Part shown: in pieces, positions 1 to 6,045 of the stretch
Layout: each line of letters opens with the position of its first letter
Position numbering within the stretch: position 1 is the stretch's first letter
Source of the DNA: Candidatus Poseidoniales archaeon
GTDB taxonomy: Archaea > Thermoplasmatota > Poseidoniia > Poseidoniales > Thalassarchaeaceae
Direction of reading: 5' to 3'
NCBI GenBank assembly: GCA_028821815.1
Contig: JAPKEY010000028.1
Coordinates: forward strand, 1-11,711
Length of the DNA: 11,711 nt
Notes under the pieces: model-generated
What the model saw: only the letters and a program-made list of their open reading frames with translations
Database searches by the model: none
What the model was told of the DNA's origin: nothing
Made by a program: the position numbers and the translations under genes

Positions 1-2004
1 AACCACTGCAAGATTGTCGAAATTAGTCGCATTGGAGTCCATACACCCTTCGATTAGAGGTTCAGGTTCAGCCTCAACAATCAGGTCCAAAACACCCTTC
101 ACAGCCAACCCGAACCCCAACATGTCTCCATCACTTCCAAGAACACCAGTGTAGTTTCCAACCCCTACAAGTTCTGCACTGACTTCAATCGTAACATTCT
201 CAATTCCGATCAATTCAGAAGCGAGTACGTGCACTCGCTCCGTTCCCTCAAGAGAGTCATTGCTACTGATTCGCGTACCATCTGGTAAAATCACAGCCAC
301 ATTCAGATTATCGGATACAGCACCAAATGGCCTTTGATTGAAAGATAGGAATACCTCTAAATCTTCACCATCAATCAATGAAAAATTCCACGACATATTT
401 TCACCCTGTGCAAGGAACGGACCTTGCGCGCCCGTCCCATTCCACTTCGATGAGATGACTTGTTCAAGGGGCCGACTCCCATTCGCCGACAACCATTCGT
501 CAACCAGAAGCATGCGCGTTGTTTCATTCATCATGTAGGAATCATGGATCCAGATATTCGCTGAAGAGTTTGTACTGTAGTCAATGAGATTGGCAAGATT
601 TGGGCGCCCCCAGCCTTGCTGAGCATCGGGCGCCGTATCCGCAGGTAAGGACTCAGCCGATAACGCCAACAACGCACGTAATTGAGGGCCAGATGGCACA
701 AAACCTTCCTCAGTAAACCAACCATCTTGCACCATTTGTTGAATCACAGCAGTAATTGATGCCCCCAGCGGAGTAGACATACTCGTTCCTGTGCTTGAGC
801 GCATATCATCGTTGAACGATGAAAGATTACCATCAGCAGAGGCAGACATGATTCCTACCGCTGGCGCCACAATGAAATTTCCGCGCAAACCCTCCTCACT
901 GGGCCCCTGGGAGGATGAGGAATAAAGATCTGTAGAATTATCACTCATCGTACCTCCGACAGAAATCACATTTCTCGCATTTGCGGGCTCATAGAATTTT
1001 GAAGGATTGTTTCCCGGTGCGATGAATGCAAGTGACCAAGGCACCTCTCGATGCCAGATATCAAATTCTGCACTACGTAGGGTGTAAGCTTCAGTATCGT
1101 CCCCCCAACTATCTGAATGAATTACGGCACCATTAGCAAATGCTTCTGCAAGCAACCAATCCACCGTTGGTTCAGACCAACCAGATTCATTGACAACATC
1201 TTGAAACAATACGCGCGCACCATGTGATGGACTGGTTCCAACACCAACAGTACCGTTCCACATATCACAGATTAACGTTCCAGCAATATGTGTTCCATGC
1301 TTGTAATCTTCTTGACCAGAATGATCCCCATCATCAATCGTGGTATTCACAAGGACAATCTTGCGATGTTCAGTACCAACATCTCCTATCACAGTAGCAT
1401 TTTCTCTAAAACACCCATGATCTAATTCGATCCCAGAATCAGCCACACCGATAATGACACCAGAACCATTCAATCCTAAATTCCAAGCGGGGTGCCCCAC
1501 CATCGAATTGTTTTCCATGATGCTTGAGGACAAACCATTCCTCGCTTTTGTCTCAAGCAACGGCTCAACCCACCATATACCTGGAATCGAATTGAACACT
1601 ATTGGATCTACACCTTGAATCTCGAACGAGGTTGGCAGAGAACTAGTTTCACTAGCCAATTGTAAGTTTTCAATTTCGAACGACGACAATATGTTCCATT
1701 GCGCGTGAGAAGGCAATCGCGGCTCTAGCACAACACGATATCCATCTGCAACGGCTCCACGAAGTAATTTACCTTCATCGAACTGGAAGTCACCATGGTC
1801 ACCCCAAACGAGCACCTCTGTAGATGTGATTTGCCGTAACGGTTCAAGACCATCCTCTCGAAGCGCAACCCAATCTGCATGCACCCAACCATCTTCACGA
1901 ACGACAACCCACTCACTTTCCAGCACTGGAACTTCTGGTAATGACCACGCCCCTGAAACGGGTGCGAGAAGCAGTACACACAGCAGTAGTGCCGAGCGAC
2001 GCAT
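1..2004 (-). CDS. Secreted subtilisin-like serine protease (S8 family), C-terminus beyond the left edge
   Basis: The frame is open from ATG at 2004 to the window edge, giving 668 visible residues and no stop. Residues 1-20 form a signal peptide (MRRS, then a Leu/Val/Ala-rich core ending near SGA). A prodomain-like stretch follows to about 170. The catalytic triad is clear: Asp189 in DSGIELDH, His236 in HGTHIAG and Ser408 in GTSMSTP, with the oxyanion Asn332 in APGNN. By family knowledge it is an exported endopeptidase. Residues after about 470 form a beta-rich tail, and the last visible residues include GCMDSNATNF. That resembles the GCxDxxAxNY motifs found, often repeated, at the ends of secreted proteins of marine microbes, so more repeats may lie outside the window. 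About 18 N-x-S/T sequons are present, which suggests heavy glycosylation. It is divergent from the ribosomal protein gene, with 87 bases between the starts. No clear Shine-Dalgarno site precedes the ATG. Confidence 0.93.
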   Translation of the reverse strand, partial: MRRSALLLCVLLLAPVSGAWSLPEVPVLESEWVVVREDGWVHADWVALREDGLEPLRQITSTEVLVWGDHGDFQFDEGKLLRGAVADGYRVVLEPRLPSHAQWNILSSFEIENLQLASETSSLPTSFEIQGVDPIVFNSIPGIWWVEPLLETKARNGLSSSIMENNSMVGHPAWNLGLNGSGVIIGVADSGIELDHGCFRENATVIGDVGTEHRKIVLVNTTIDDGDHSGQEDYKHGTHIAGTLICDMWNGTVGVGTSPSHGARVLFQDVVNESGWSEPTVDWLLAEAFANGAVIHSDSWGDDTEAYTLRSAEFDIWHREVPWSLAFIAPGNNPSKFYEPANARNVISVGGTMSDNSTDLYSSSSQGPSEEGLRGNFIVAPAVGIMSASADGNLSSFNDDMRSSTGTSMSTPLGASITAVIQQMVQDGWFTEEGFVPSGPQLRALLALSAESLPADTAPDAQQGWGRPNLANLIDYSTNSSANIWIHDSYMMNETTRMLLVDEWLSANGSRPLEQVISSKWNGTGAQGPFLAQGENMSWNFSLIDGEDLEVFLSFNQRPFGAVSDNLNVAVILPDGTRISSNDSLEGTERVHVLASELIGIENVTIEVSAELVGVGNYTGVLGSDGDMLGFGLAVKGVLDLIVEAEPEPLIEGCMDSNATNFDNLAVV

Positions 2005-2020
2005 GGCAACCCGAACCTAC

Positions 2021-2038
2021 CATCAATCATCAATCATC
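2021..2038. repeat. Short tandem repeat CATCAAT (about 2.6 copies)
   Basis: Two perfect copies of the heptamer CATCAAT followed by CATC lie in the divergent spacer, just upstream of the protease start. On the minus strand they read as ATTGATG repeats within the presumed 5' leader or promoter-proximal region of the protease gene. They could be an operator half-site pair or a chance slippage repeat; the sequence does not distinguish these. Confidence 0.4.
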
Positions 2039-2060
2039 TCCCCTCACGACAAACGGTGCG

Positions 2061-2066
2061 CTTAAA
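2061..2066 (+). promoter_or_regulatory. Probable TATA element for leaderless eL20 transcription
   Basis: CTTAAA is centred about 28 bases before the ATG at 2092. This is the spacing expected if transcription starts at or next to the start codon, as is common for first genes in archaea. No strong Shine-Dalgarno site precedes that ATG, in contrast to the operon genes further along. The reverse complement (TTTAAG) lies about 60 bases upstream of the protease start, so the spacer may hold promoters in both directions. The match to the TTTATA-type consensus is only fair. Confidence 0.4.
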
Positions 2067-2091
2067 CGAGAAAGGTTGGTGGGCCGGCTCG

Positions 2092-2352
2092 ATGCAGGCA
2101 TTCAGAGCAACCGGCACCTTCCCGAACGGGAAAACTATTCAACCATTCACAAAGGACGTCGTCGCAGCTGACGAAGTCGATGCCCGCCACCGAGTTTACT
2201 CCTTCTTCGGTAGTCGCCACGGCACCAACCGACGCTTCGTCAATATCGATAACGTGGCCCAAATTGAGCCCACCGAATCTAAGGAACCAATGGTCATATC
2301 AGCATTTCGTGACACACACGACTTCTCAACAGTAGCAGCGGAAGAAGAGTGA
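2092..2352 (+). CDS. rpl18a: Large ribosomal subunit protein eL20 (L18a/LX)
   Basis: The 86-residue product starts MQAFRATGTF. The family pattern follows in order: a short strand (FRATGTF), then IQPFTKDVVAADE, then RVYSFFGSRHGTNRRFVNI and an acidic tail. Proteins of this family in archaea are about 75-90 residues and bind the large ribosomal subunit. The ATG at 2092 is chosen over the upstream in-frame ATG at 2056 because homologues begin directly with the first strand and because a TATA-like element sits 28 bases upstream. In many archaea this gene precedes prefoldin alpha and ftsY. Here the same order holds, but an opposite-strand nucleotidyltransferase gene lies between. Its stop codon is one base from the stop of that convergent gene. 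Confidence 0.92.
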   Translation: MQAFRATGTFPNGKTIQPFTKDVVAADEVDARHRVYSFFGSRHGTNRRFVNIDNVAQIEPTESKEPMVISAFRDTHDFSTVAAEEE

Positions 2353-2375
2353 TTCAACCTACAATTTTTTGAATC
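2351..2375. terminator. Possible two-way terminator hairpin at a convergent junction
   Basis: The arms GATTCAA (2351-2357) and TTGAATC (2369-2375) pair perfectly around an 11-base loop. The loop and second arm contain a run of six T on the plus strand (2365-2370), 12 bases after the eL20 stop. The structure overlaps both stop codons, so it lies inside the end of the nucleotidyltransferase gene. T-tracts are the main archaeal termination signal. The stem is short, so the hairpin itself may be incidental. Confidence 0.35.
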
Positions 2376-3127
2376 GCTGCAAGCGTTTCGGGGGTTTTTA
2401 TTCCCATCATTTCGATCTCTGTGGCAATTGGAACCCCTTCGACCCCCAATTCCGCAATCAAACATCCCCTCACCATTTCATTGGGGAATCCGAGTTCACC
2501 AGATTTTGTAGCATAGCGATTTTCTTCAATAACATACAGTTCATCATGCAAACCACTCAACACAACATCTAGAGCTGAACGACTGACCCAGTATGCACCG
2601 ATGTTCGTTTCCCCCCGTGACGGCATTTCTGCCCCCTCAAGGTGTGTTTCTACAGAACCACTGACATATCCCTTTGAATCTCTCAATAAAGGGGCGTAAG
2701 GATCATCCATGATTACGGTGGCCAACGTGAATCCAAGTTGTTGTTCAATGTGTACATCCAATGCCCCTTCGATGGTTTCTGCTCGGACTAGGGGTTGTGT
2801 ACCAAATGACACGTAGACATGCTCAATCGGGGCGAGCAAGTGTTCAAGAGAATCATACACAGCATTCCCTGTCCCCAATGCATGCTCTTGAGTAACAATA
2901 CGACAACCCAATCCAGCCAGCGCTACTTCGTAGTCTGCTTCACGCCCCGGTGGTACGACGATGATGAATTGTGTAAATTCGAGATTACCCCCAAGCAAAC
3001 CTTCCACGACAAACCGCGTTGCTGGCATACCCCCCACCTCGAGAAGGGGTTTGTGGGTAGCCACGCCACCTGCTAACATTCGACTACCCTTTCCACCGCA
3101 CAGCAGCACTGCAGCGAGGGCGACCAT
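2354..3127 (-). CDS. GlmU-like single-domain nucleotidyltransferase with altered metal-site residues
   Basis: The 257 residues match the GlmU/MobA-like Rossmann nucleotidyltransferase fold. LLCGGKGSRM (8-17) is the nucleotide-binding loop, followed by HKPLLEVGG (25-33), ALGTGNAV (83-90) and NIGAYWV (175-181). This superfamily transfers a nucleotidyl group from an NTP to a sugar phosphate or similar acceptor in the cytoplasm. No left-handed beta-helix acyltransferase domain follows, unlike bifunctional GlmU. The Asp expected in the GDxPL motif is Thr110 (FGTQPL). The Asn of the C-terminal GVNN motif aligns with Lys244 (MGIKT). In GlmU these two residues bind Mg2+. The substrate cannot be told from sequence. 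The gene sits on the opposite strand inside a ribosomal-protein/prefoldin/ftsY cluster. The start is ATG at 3127; no good Shine-Dalgarno or TATA element is seen. Confidence 0.8.
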   Translation of the reverse strand: MVALAAVLLCGGKGSRMLAGGVATHKPLLEVGGMPATRFVVEGLLGGNLEFTQFIIVVPPGREADYEVALAGLGCRIVTQEHALGTGNAVYDSLEHLLAPIEHVYVSFGTQPLVRAETIEGALDVHIEQQLGFTLATVIMDDPYAPLLRDSKGYVSGSVETHLEGAEMPSRGETNIGAYWVSRSALDVVLSGLHDELYVIEENRYATKSGELGFPNEMVRGCLIAELGVEGVPIATEIEMMGIKTPETLAAIQKIVG

Positions 3128-3212
3128 ACCCCTGCGTTAGCACACAGGTCCTTCAGCATGGTGCGAGGCCACCATCGACGGCTTGATGACACCTGAGGGG
3201 GTCGACCGGCCC

Positions 3213-3217
3213 GGAGG
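3213..3217 (+). promoter_or_regulatory. Shine-Dalgarno site of pfdA
   Basis: GGAGG lies seven bases before the ATG at 3225. It decides that start against the in-frame ATG codons at 3183 and 3186, which would add a proline/glycine-rich leader unlike prefoldin. Confidence 0.7.
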
Positions 3218-3224
3218 ACTGGTG

Positions 3225-3719
3225 ATGGAGCAGCAAGAATTGCAACGAATCGCGCAACTTGTCGAGATGAATCGGCAGAAGATGGCTCGTATCGAAGAGC
3301 AGGTCTCAAAGTTGTCAGAAATAAGGCTCGAACAACTCGGCGTCATTGCAGCTCTCAAAGTTCTCGATACTCAGCAATCGACTATGATCCCATTGGGGGG
3401 TGGTGTTCAATTGCCCGCTACACCGAAAGGAGACACGGTCGTCATCGATATCGGCTCTGGGGTACAGGCAGAGAAACCCAGGTCCGAAGCCATCAGTATT
3501 CTAGAATCTCGACTTGAAGAGGTCGAAGAAGTATTGTCCACACTACAGAATGAATTCACTGAGACTGAAACAGTAGTCACAGAATTGGCGAATACATTCA
3601 CCGAAGCAGCGAAGGTTTTGCAAGAAACGGTCGAGGAAGAACCCGAACAGGTGGAAACACCCTCCAAGCCAAAACACCGTCGCCGAAAACATGGCACCGA
3701 ATTTACATTAGATGATTAG
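3225..3719 (+). CDS. pfdA: Prefoldin alpha subunit
   Basis: The 164-residue protein has the prefoldin alpha layout. An N-terminal coiled coil spans about 1-45 (MEQQELQRIAQLVEMN onward). Two beta hairpins follow (MIPLGGGVQLPA and VVIDIGSGVQAEKP, about 55-85), and then a C-terminal coiled coil (about 90-140). Archaeal prefoldin is an alpha2-beta4 jellyfish-shaped chaperone that captures unfolded proteins in the cytoplasm and passes them to the thermosome. A tail of about 25 residues is extra: acidic (EEEPEQ), then basic (KPKHRRRKHG), ending TLDD. Most family members are about 140-150 residues. It is the first gene of the operon with ftsY, whose start follows eight bases after this stop. This pairing is common in archaea and fits a joint role in handling nascent chains. 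Confidence 0.92.
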   Translation: MEQQELQRIAQLVEMNRQKMARIEEQVSKLSEIRLEQLGVIAALKVLDTQQSTMIPLGGGVQLPATPKGDTVVIDIGSGVQAEKPRSEAISILESRLEEVEEVLSTLQNEFTETETVVTELANTFTEAAKVLQETVEEEPEQVETPSKPKHRRRKHGTEFTLDD

Positions 3720-3723
3720 GTGA
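3718..3723 (+). promoter_or_regulatory. Shine-Dalgarno site of ftsY
   Basis: AGGTGA overlaps the last two bases of the pfdA stop codon and ends four bases before the ftsY ATG at 3728. It complements the 3' end of archaeal 16S rRNA. Stop codon and ribosome site overlap, so translation of the two genes is probably coupled. Confidence 0.7.
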
Positions 3724-3727
3724 TGAA

Positions 3728-5101
3728 ATGGGATTCTTTGATCGGTTCAAAAAACGCGTCAAGGAAGTTGTCGATGAAACTGATTTGGATGCTCTAACCG
3801 TAGAATCGACCAGTCAAGAGGTGGAGGAACCCGTTGCGGAAACCCCCACAAATCCACCCCCAGAAGAATGGGATAACATCACAGAAATCGACATCCCGGC
3901 CGAAGAAAATCCCCCGGAAGATGATGACTGGGATGATTGGGATGATGAACTCGAACCCCAACCCTCTACAACCATTTCCAAAAAAGAACGCAAGCAGTTT
4001 GAGCGAGAAAGAAAACGGAAAGAAAAGGAAAAGCAACAACTTGCGAAGAAAGGATACGATGTTGACCAGGTCACCCGACCAGACGGTTCGAGGGTAGATC
4101 TACACGTGATGAGATCGACAACTGGCAGAAAATTGGTCGAAGTAGAACAGGCCCCAAGAATGTCTTCTGGTAAAAAAACAGTTGAAACCGATAAAGGGGT
4201 CGAATTCGACATTGATCTGGGTGGCGGTGTAGTCGATAAGGGCGGGCGTATCATCAAAGAAGGGCCAGTTTTTGACGAACTCTTAGAAGAACTCGAACTA
4301 ATGATGCTTGAAGCAGACATGGGTAGTCGCGCAATGGAAGCAGTATTGATTGCCCTGCGAAGCGAACTCATTGGTAGCCGATTGCGAAGAGGTGCTGATT
4401 TAACAAAAGTGATTGAGGCCAGCCTAAAGCGCGCATTGCGTAGCCTTTTGGCAGCCGGATATTGGGATTTCAATGCAACAATTGACGGAATGATCGAGTC
4501 GGGCGACACCCCAGTCATCATCATGATGGTCGGTGTCAACGGCACTGGAAAAACCACGACCACAGCCAAGATCGCTCATCGCCTTAAGGCCGAAGGACGA
4601 ACAGTCGTACTTGCGGCTGCAGATACATTCCGTGCAGGAGCCATCGATCAATTAGAGACTCATGCAGAACGTATCGGTGTACGCTGTGTATCCAGTGAGC
4701 GCGGCGGAGATTCCGCTGCTATCGCTAGAGACGCGGTTGAAAGCGCAAAAGCCCGTGGTGCAGACGTTGTCATCGTTGATACCGCCGGCCGCATGACAAA
4801 CAAAATCAACCTAATGAATGAATTAGAAAAAGTACACCGTGTAGCACAACCACATCTTGTTTTGTTTGTCGGTGATGCACTTGCTGGTAATGATGCGGTC
4901 GAGCAAGCCGTAGAATTCCAGCGCATGCTCAAATTCGATGGAGCGGTTTTGTGCAAACTCGATACCGACGCCAAAGGTGGGGCTGCACTATCCATTGCTC
5001 ATGCAACGGGCCGACCGATCGTCTTGGCAGGTGTTGGTCAAAACTATGATGACTTACAACAGTTTGACCCTGATTGGTTATTACAGATGATGTTTGAATG
5101 A
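3728..5101 (+). CDS. ftsY: Signal recognition particle receptor FtsY
   Basis: This 457-residue SRP GTPase docks the ribosome-SRP complex at the cytoplasmic membrane. The N-terminus MGFFDRFKKRVKEVV is a short amphipathic helix suited to membrane contact. Residues about 20-80 are an acidic, Pro-rich linker with a DDDWDDWDDELEP stretch. A Lys/Glu-rich segment (85-107) follows. The N domain lies near 180-250 and the G domain at 260-457. Visible GTPase motifs are the P-loop GVNGTGKTTTT (269-279), DTFRAGAIDQL (299-309), DTAGRM (351-356), CKLDTDAKGG (409-418) and GVGQNYDDL (435-443). The usual Thr of the base-recognition motif TKLD is Cys409. The absence of a methionine-rich M domain excludes Ffh/SRP54. 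The gene lies eight bases after pfdA and is followed at once by the DUF1844 gene. Confidence 0.96.
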   Translation: MGFFDRFKKRVKEVVDETDLDALTVESTSQEVEEPVAETPTNPPPEEWDNITEIDIPAEENPPEDDDWDDWDDELEPQPSTTISKKERKQFERERKRKEKEKQQLAKKGYDVDQVTRPDGSRVDLHVMRSTTGRKLVEVEQAPRMSSGKKTVETDKGVEFDIDLGGGVVDKGGRIIKEGPVFDELLEELELMMLEADMGSRAMEAVLIALRSELIGSRLRRGADLTKVIEASLKRALRSLLAAGYWDFNATIDGMIESGDTPVIIMMVGVNGTGKTTTTAKIAHRLKAEGRTVVLAAADTFRAGAIDQLETHAERIGVRCVSSERGGDSAAIARDAVESAKARGADVVIVDTAGRMTNKINLMNELEKVHRVAQPHLVLFVGDALAGNDAVEQAVEFQRMLKFDGAVLCKLDTDAKGGAALSIAHATGRPIVLAGVGQNYDDLQQFDPDWLLQMMFE

Positions 5102-5106
5102 GGTGA
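5101..5106 (+). promoter_or_regulatory. Shine-Dalgarno site of the DUF1844 gene
   Basis: AGGTGA begins on the last base of the ftsY stop. Two consecutive ATG codons follow, at 5108 and 5111. The spacing to 5111 is four bases, identical to the ftsY site, which favours the second ATG. Confidence 0.6.
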
Positions 5107-5110
5107 AATG

Positions 5111-5482
5111 ATGGACGACATACTCCAAACCGAAGAAAGCCAGAGGTTTTTCTCATTGATTTCAATGCTTCAACGCAGTGCCATGACACATATCGGAATG
5201 CTTCCAGATGAAGAGGGCCAAGTCCACTTCAATTTAGGCGAAGCAAAGGCTGCTATCGATTTGTTGGACACCTTGGAAACACGAACCAAGGGTAATCTTG
5301 AGGAGGTGGAAGAAACAATTCTTCGCGGCCTTATTTCCGAATTAAAAATGCATTTTGTTCGCGCACCCGAGCGGCAAAAAGAAATCGAAGCCGAGATAAA
5401 ACGCCAGGGGGCGTTGAAAGAAACGTTCACCTCCCCCGAAACGGCACCATCAGACACACTCATCGATGATGAGGAGGAATGA
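5111..5482 (+). CDS. DUF1844 family protein
   Basis: The 123-residue product matches the DUF1844 pattern. An N-terminal helix (FFSLISMLQRSAMTHIGMLP) is followed by NLGEAKAAIDLLDTLE and TKGNLEEVEE, then a last helix (LISELKMHFV). The biochemical role of this family is not established. The C-terminal 30 residues are a charged, disordered extension. The protein is helical and mildly amphipathic, with no membrane segment or signal peptide, so it should be cytoplasmic. It lies directly after ftsY in the same operon, and its stop overlaps the start of the next gene in an ATGA, so co-translation is likely. The position suggests an accessory role near SRP-dependent targeting, which is inference only. 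The start at 5111 rather than 5108 is based on ribosome-site spacing. Confidence 0.82.
   Translation: MDDILQTEESQRFFSLISMLQRSAMTHIGMLPDEEGQVHFNLGEAKAAIDLLDTLETRTKGNLEEVEETILRGLISELKMHFVRAPERQKEIEAEIKRQGALKETFTSPETAPSDTLIDDEEE
5471..5477 (+). promoter_or_regulatory. Shine-Dalgarno site of the tail-anchored protein gene
   Basis: GAGGAGG ends only one base before the ATG at 5479. GGAGG sits seven bases before the start in pfdA. Seven bases from this site would place initiation at TTG 5485, the third codon. The ATG is kept as the default because TTG starts are rarer. Confidence 0.5.
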
Positions 5483-5928
5483 GTTTGCCTGAAGAACATT
5501 CAGGGGCCAACAAAGTTTCAGACCTTTCTTCAATTACGGGTAAAAGGGCAGAAGTCATCATCGAAGGTGGCGAGGTAAACCCTGACGAAATTGAGCAACA
5601 AGTTCGTGAGCTGATTGAAGGAATGGATTTCGGCGACCCTGATTTTGATGACGATAATTACGAATTTGATGCAACTCAAAACGAAAAGGAGACAGAAACA
5701 GAATCTCTGCATACGCTCAAATTCTCAGATAAACTTGAAGAATTACAAGATTCCCAGGAAATACCGAAATCGGGATCCACCCCAGGTGAATTCGCAGACA
5801 TCATCGACGAAAAAGAAATTGAACAAGCGAAGCAAAACAACAGATTAGGGGGAATAATCTTCATAGTTGTGGTATTTATTTGGATGGCACTTGATCCCGA
5901 ATCAGTTTCAGGATTTTTTTTCTTCTAG
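5479..5928 (+). CDS. Small acidic tail-anchored membrane protein, unknown function
   Basis: The family is not recognised. The 149 residues are mostly acidic and probably disordered (rich in Asp, Glu, Asn and Gln; DFGDPDFDDDNYEFD near 50-64). A single hydrophobic helix ends the protein (LGGIIFIVVVFIWMAL, about 123-138), followed by a short tail that ends in four Phe. There is no signal peptide, so the topology should be tail-anchored with the acidic domain in the cytoplasm. The gene overlaps the DUF1844 stop by four bases and is the last of the pfdA-ftsY operon. Its final codons contain a run of eight T that probably terminates the transcript. Its place beside the SRP receptor suggests a membrane docking or adaptor role, but nothing in the sequence proves this. 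Confidence 0.78.
   Translation: MSLPEEHSGANKVSDLSSITGKRAEVIIEGGEVNPDEIEQQVRELIEGMDFGDPDFDDDNYEFDATQNEKETETESLHTLKFSDKLEELQDSQEIPKSGSTPGEFADIIDEKEIEQAKQNNRLGGIIFIVVVFIWMALDPESVSGFFFF
5914..5921 (+). terminator. T-tract terminator inside the last codons
   Basis: Eight T in a row, followed by CTTCT, lie within the last codons of the tail-anchored protein gene and encode its Phe-Phe-Phe-Phe end. Oligo-T tracts on the coding strand are the main intrinsic termination signal in archaea. No strong hairpin precedes it. It would end the pfdA-ftsY operon transcript before the separate receiver-like gene. Confidence 0.55.
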
Positions 5929-6045
5929 AATTTCATCGATGATTTCACCGGCCTCAGATATCAACGCGATAATGGTCTATCCCAAAATTGTTGAAACCAC
6001 CCATATCATTCATGATGACCAACGGTGTCCGGAGGGTTGAGCGAC
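5929..6045 (+). other. Spacer between the ftsY operon and the receiver-like gene
   Basis: These 117 bases hold no convincing gene. A GGAGGG at 6031-6036 is the likely ribosome site of the next gene, ten bases from the ATG at 6046. No clear TATA element is visible. This is the longest same-strand gap in the window and, together with the T-tract before it, suggests a separate transcription unit. Confidence 0.5.

Noticed and set aside
1725..2033. Alternative minus-strand frame overlapping the protease start
   Set aside because: The protease frame in this region gives a signal peptide leading into a full catalytic triad; this one gives no coherent protein.
2056..2091. Upstream ATG start for eL20
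   Set aside because: It adds twelve residues that are absent from the family and would put the TATA-like element inside the coding region.
3814..4569. 251-codon open frame on the minus strand opposite ftsY
   Set aside because: Its translation is Ser/Pro-rich low complexity that mirrors the acidic ftsY linker, and ftsY is unmistakable on the plus strand.
3728..5101. Identification as SRP54/Ffh
   Set aside because: There is no methionine-rich M domain after the G domain, and the acidic N-terminal extension is typical of FtsY.
6025..6045. GTG start for the receiver-like gene
   Set aside because: It precedes the GGAGGG site, which serves the ATG at 6046, and adds residues unrelated to the receiver fold.
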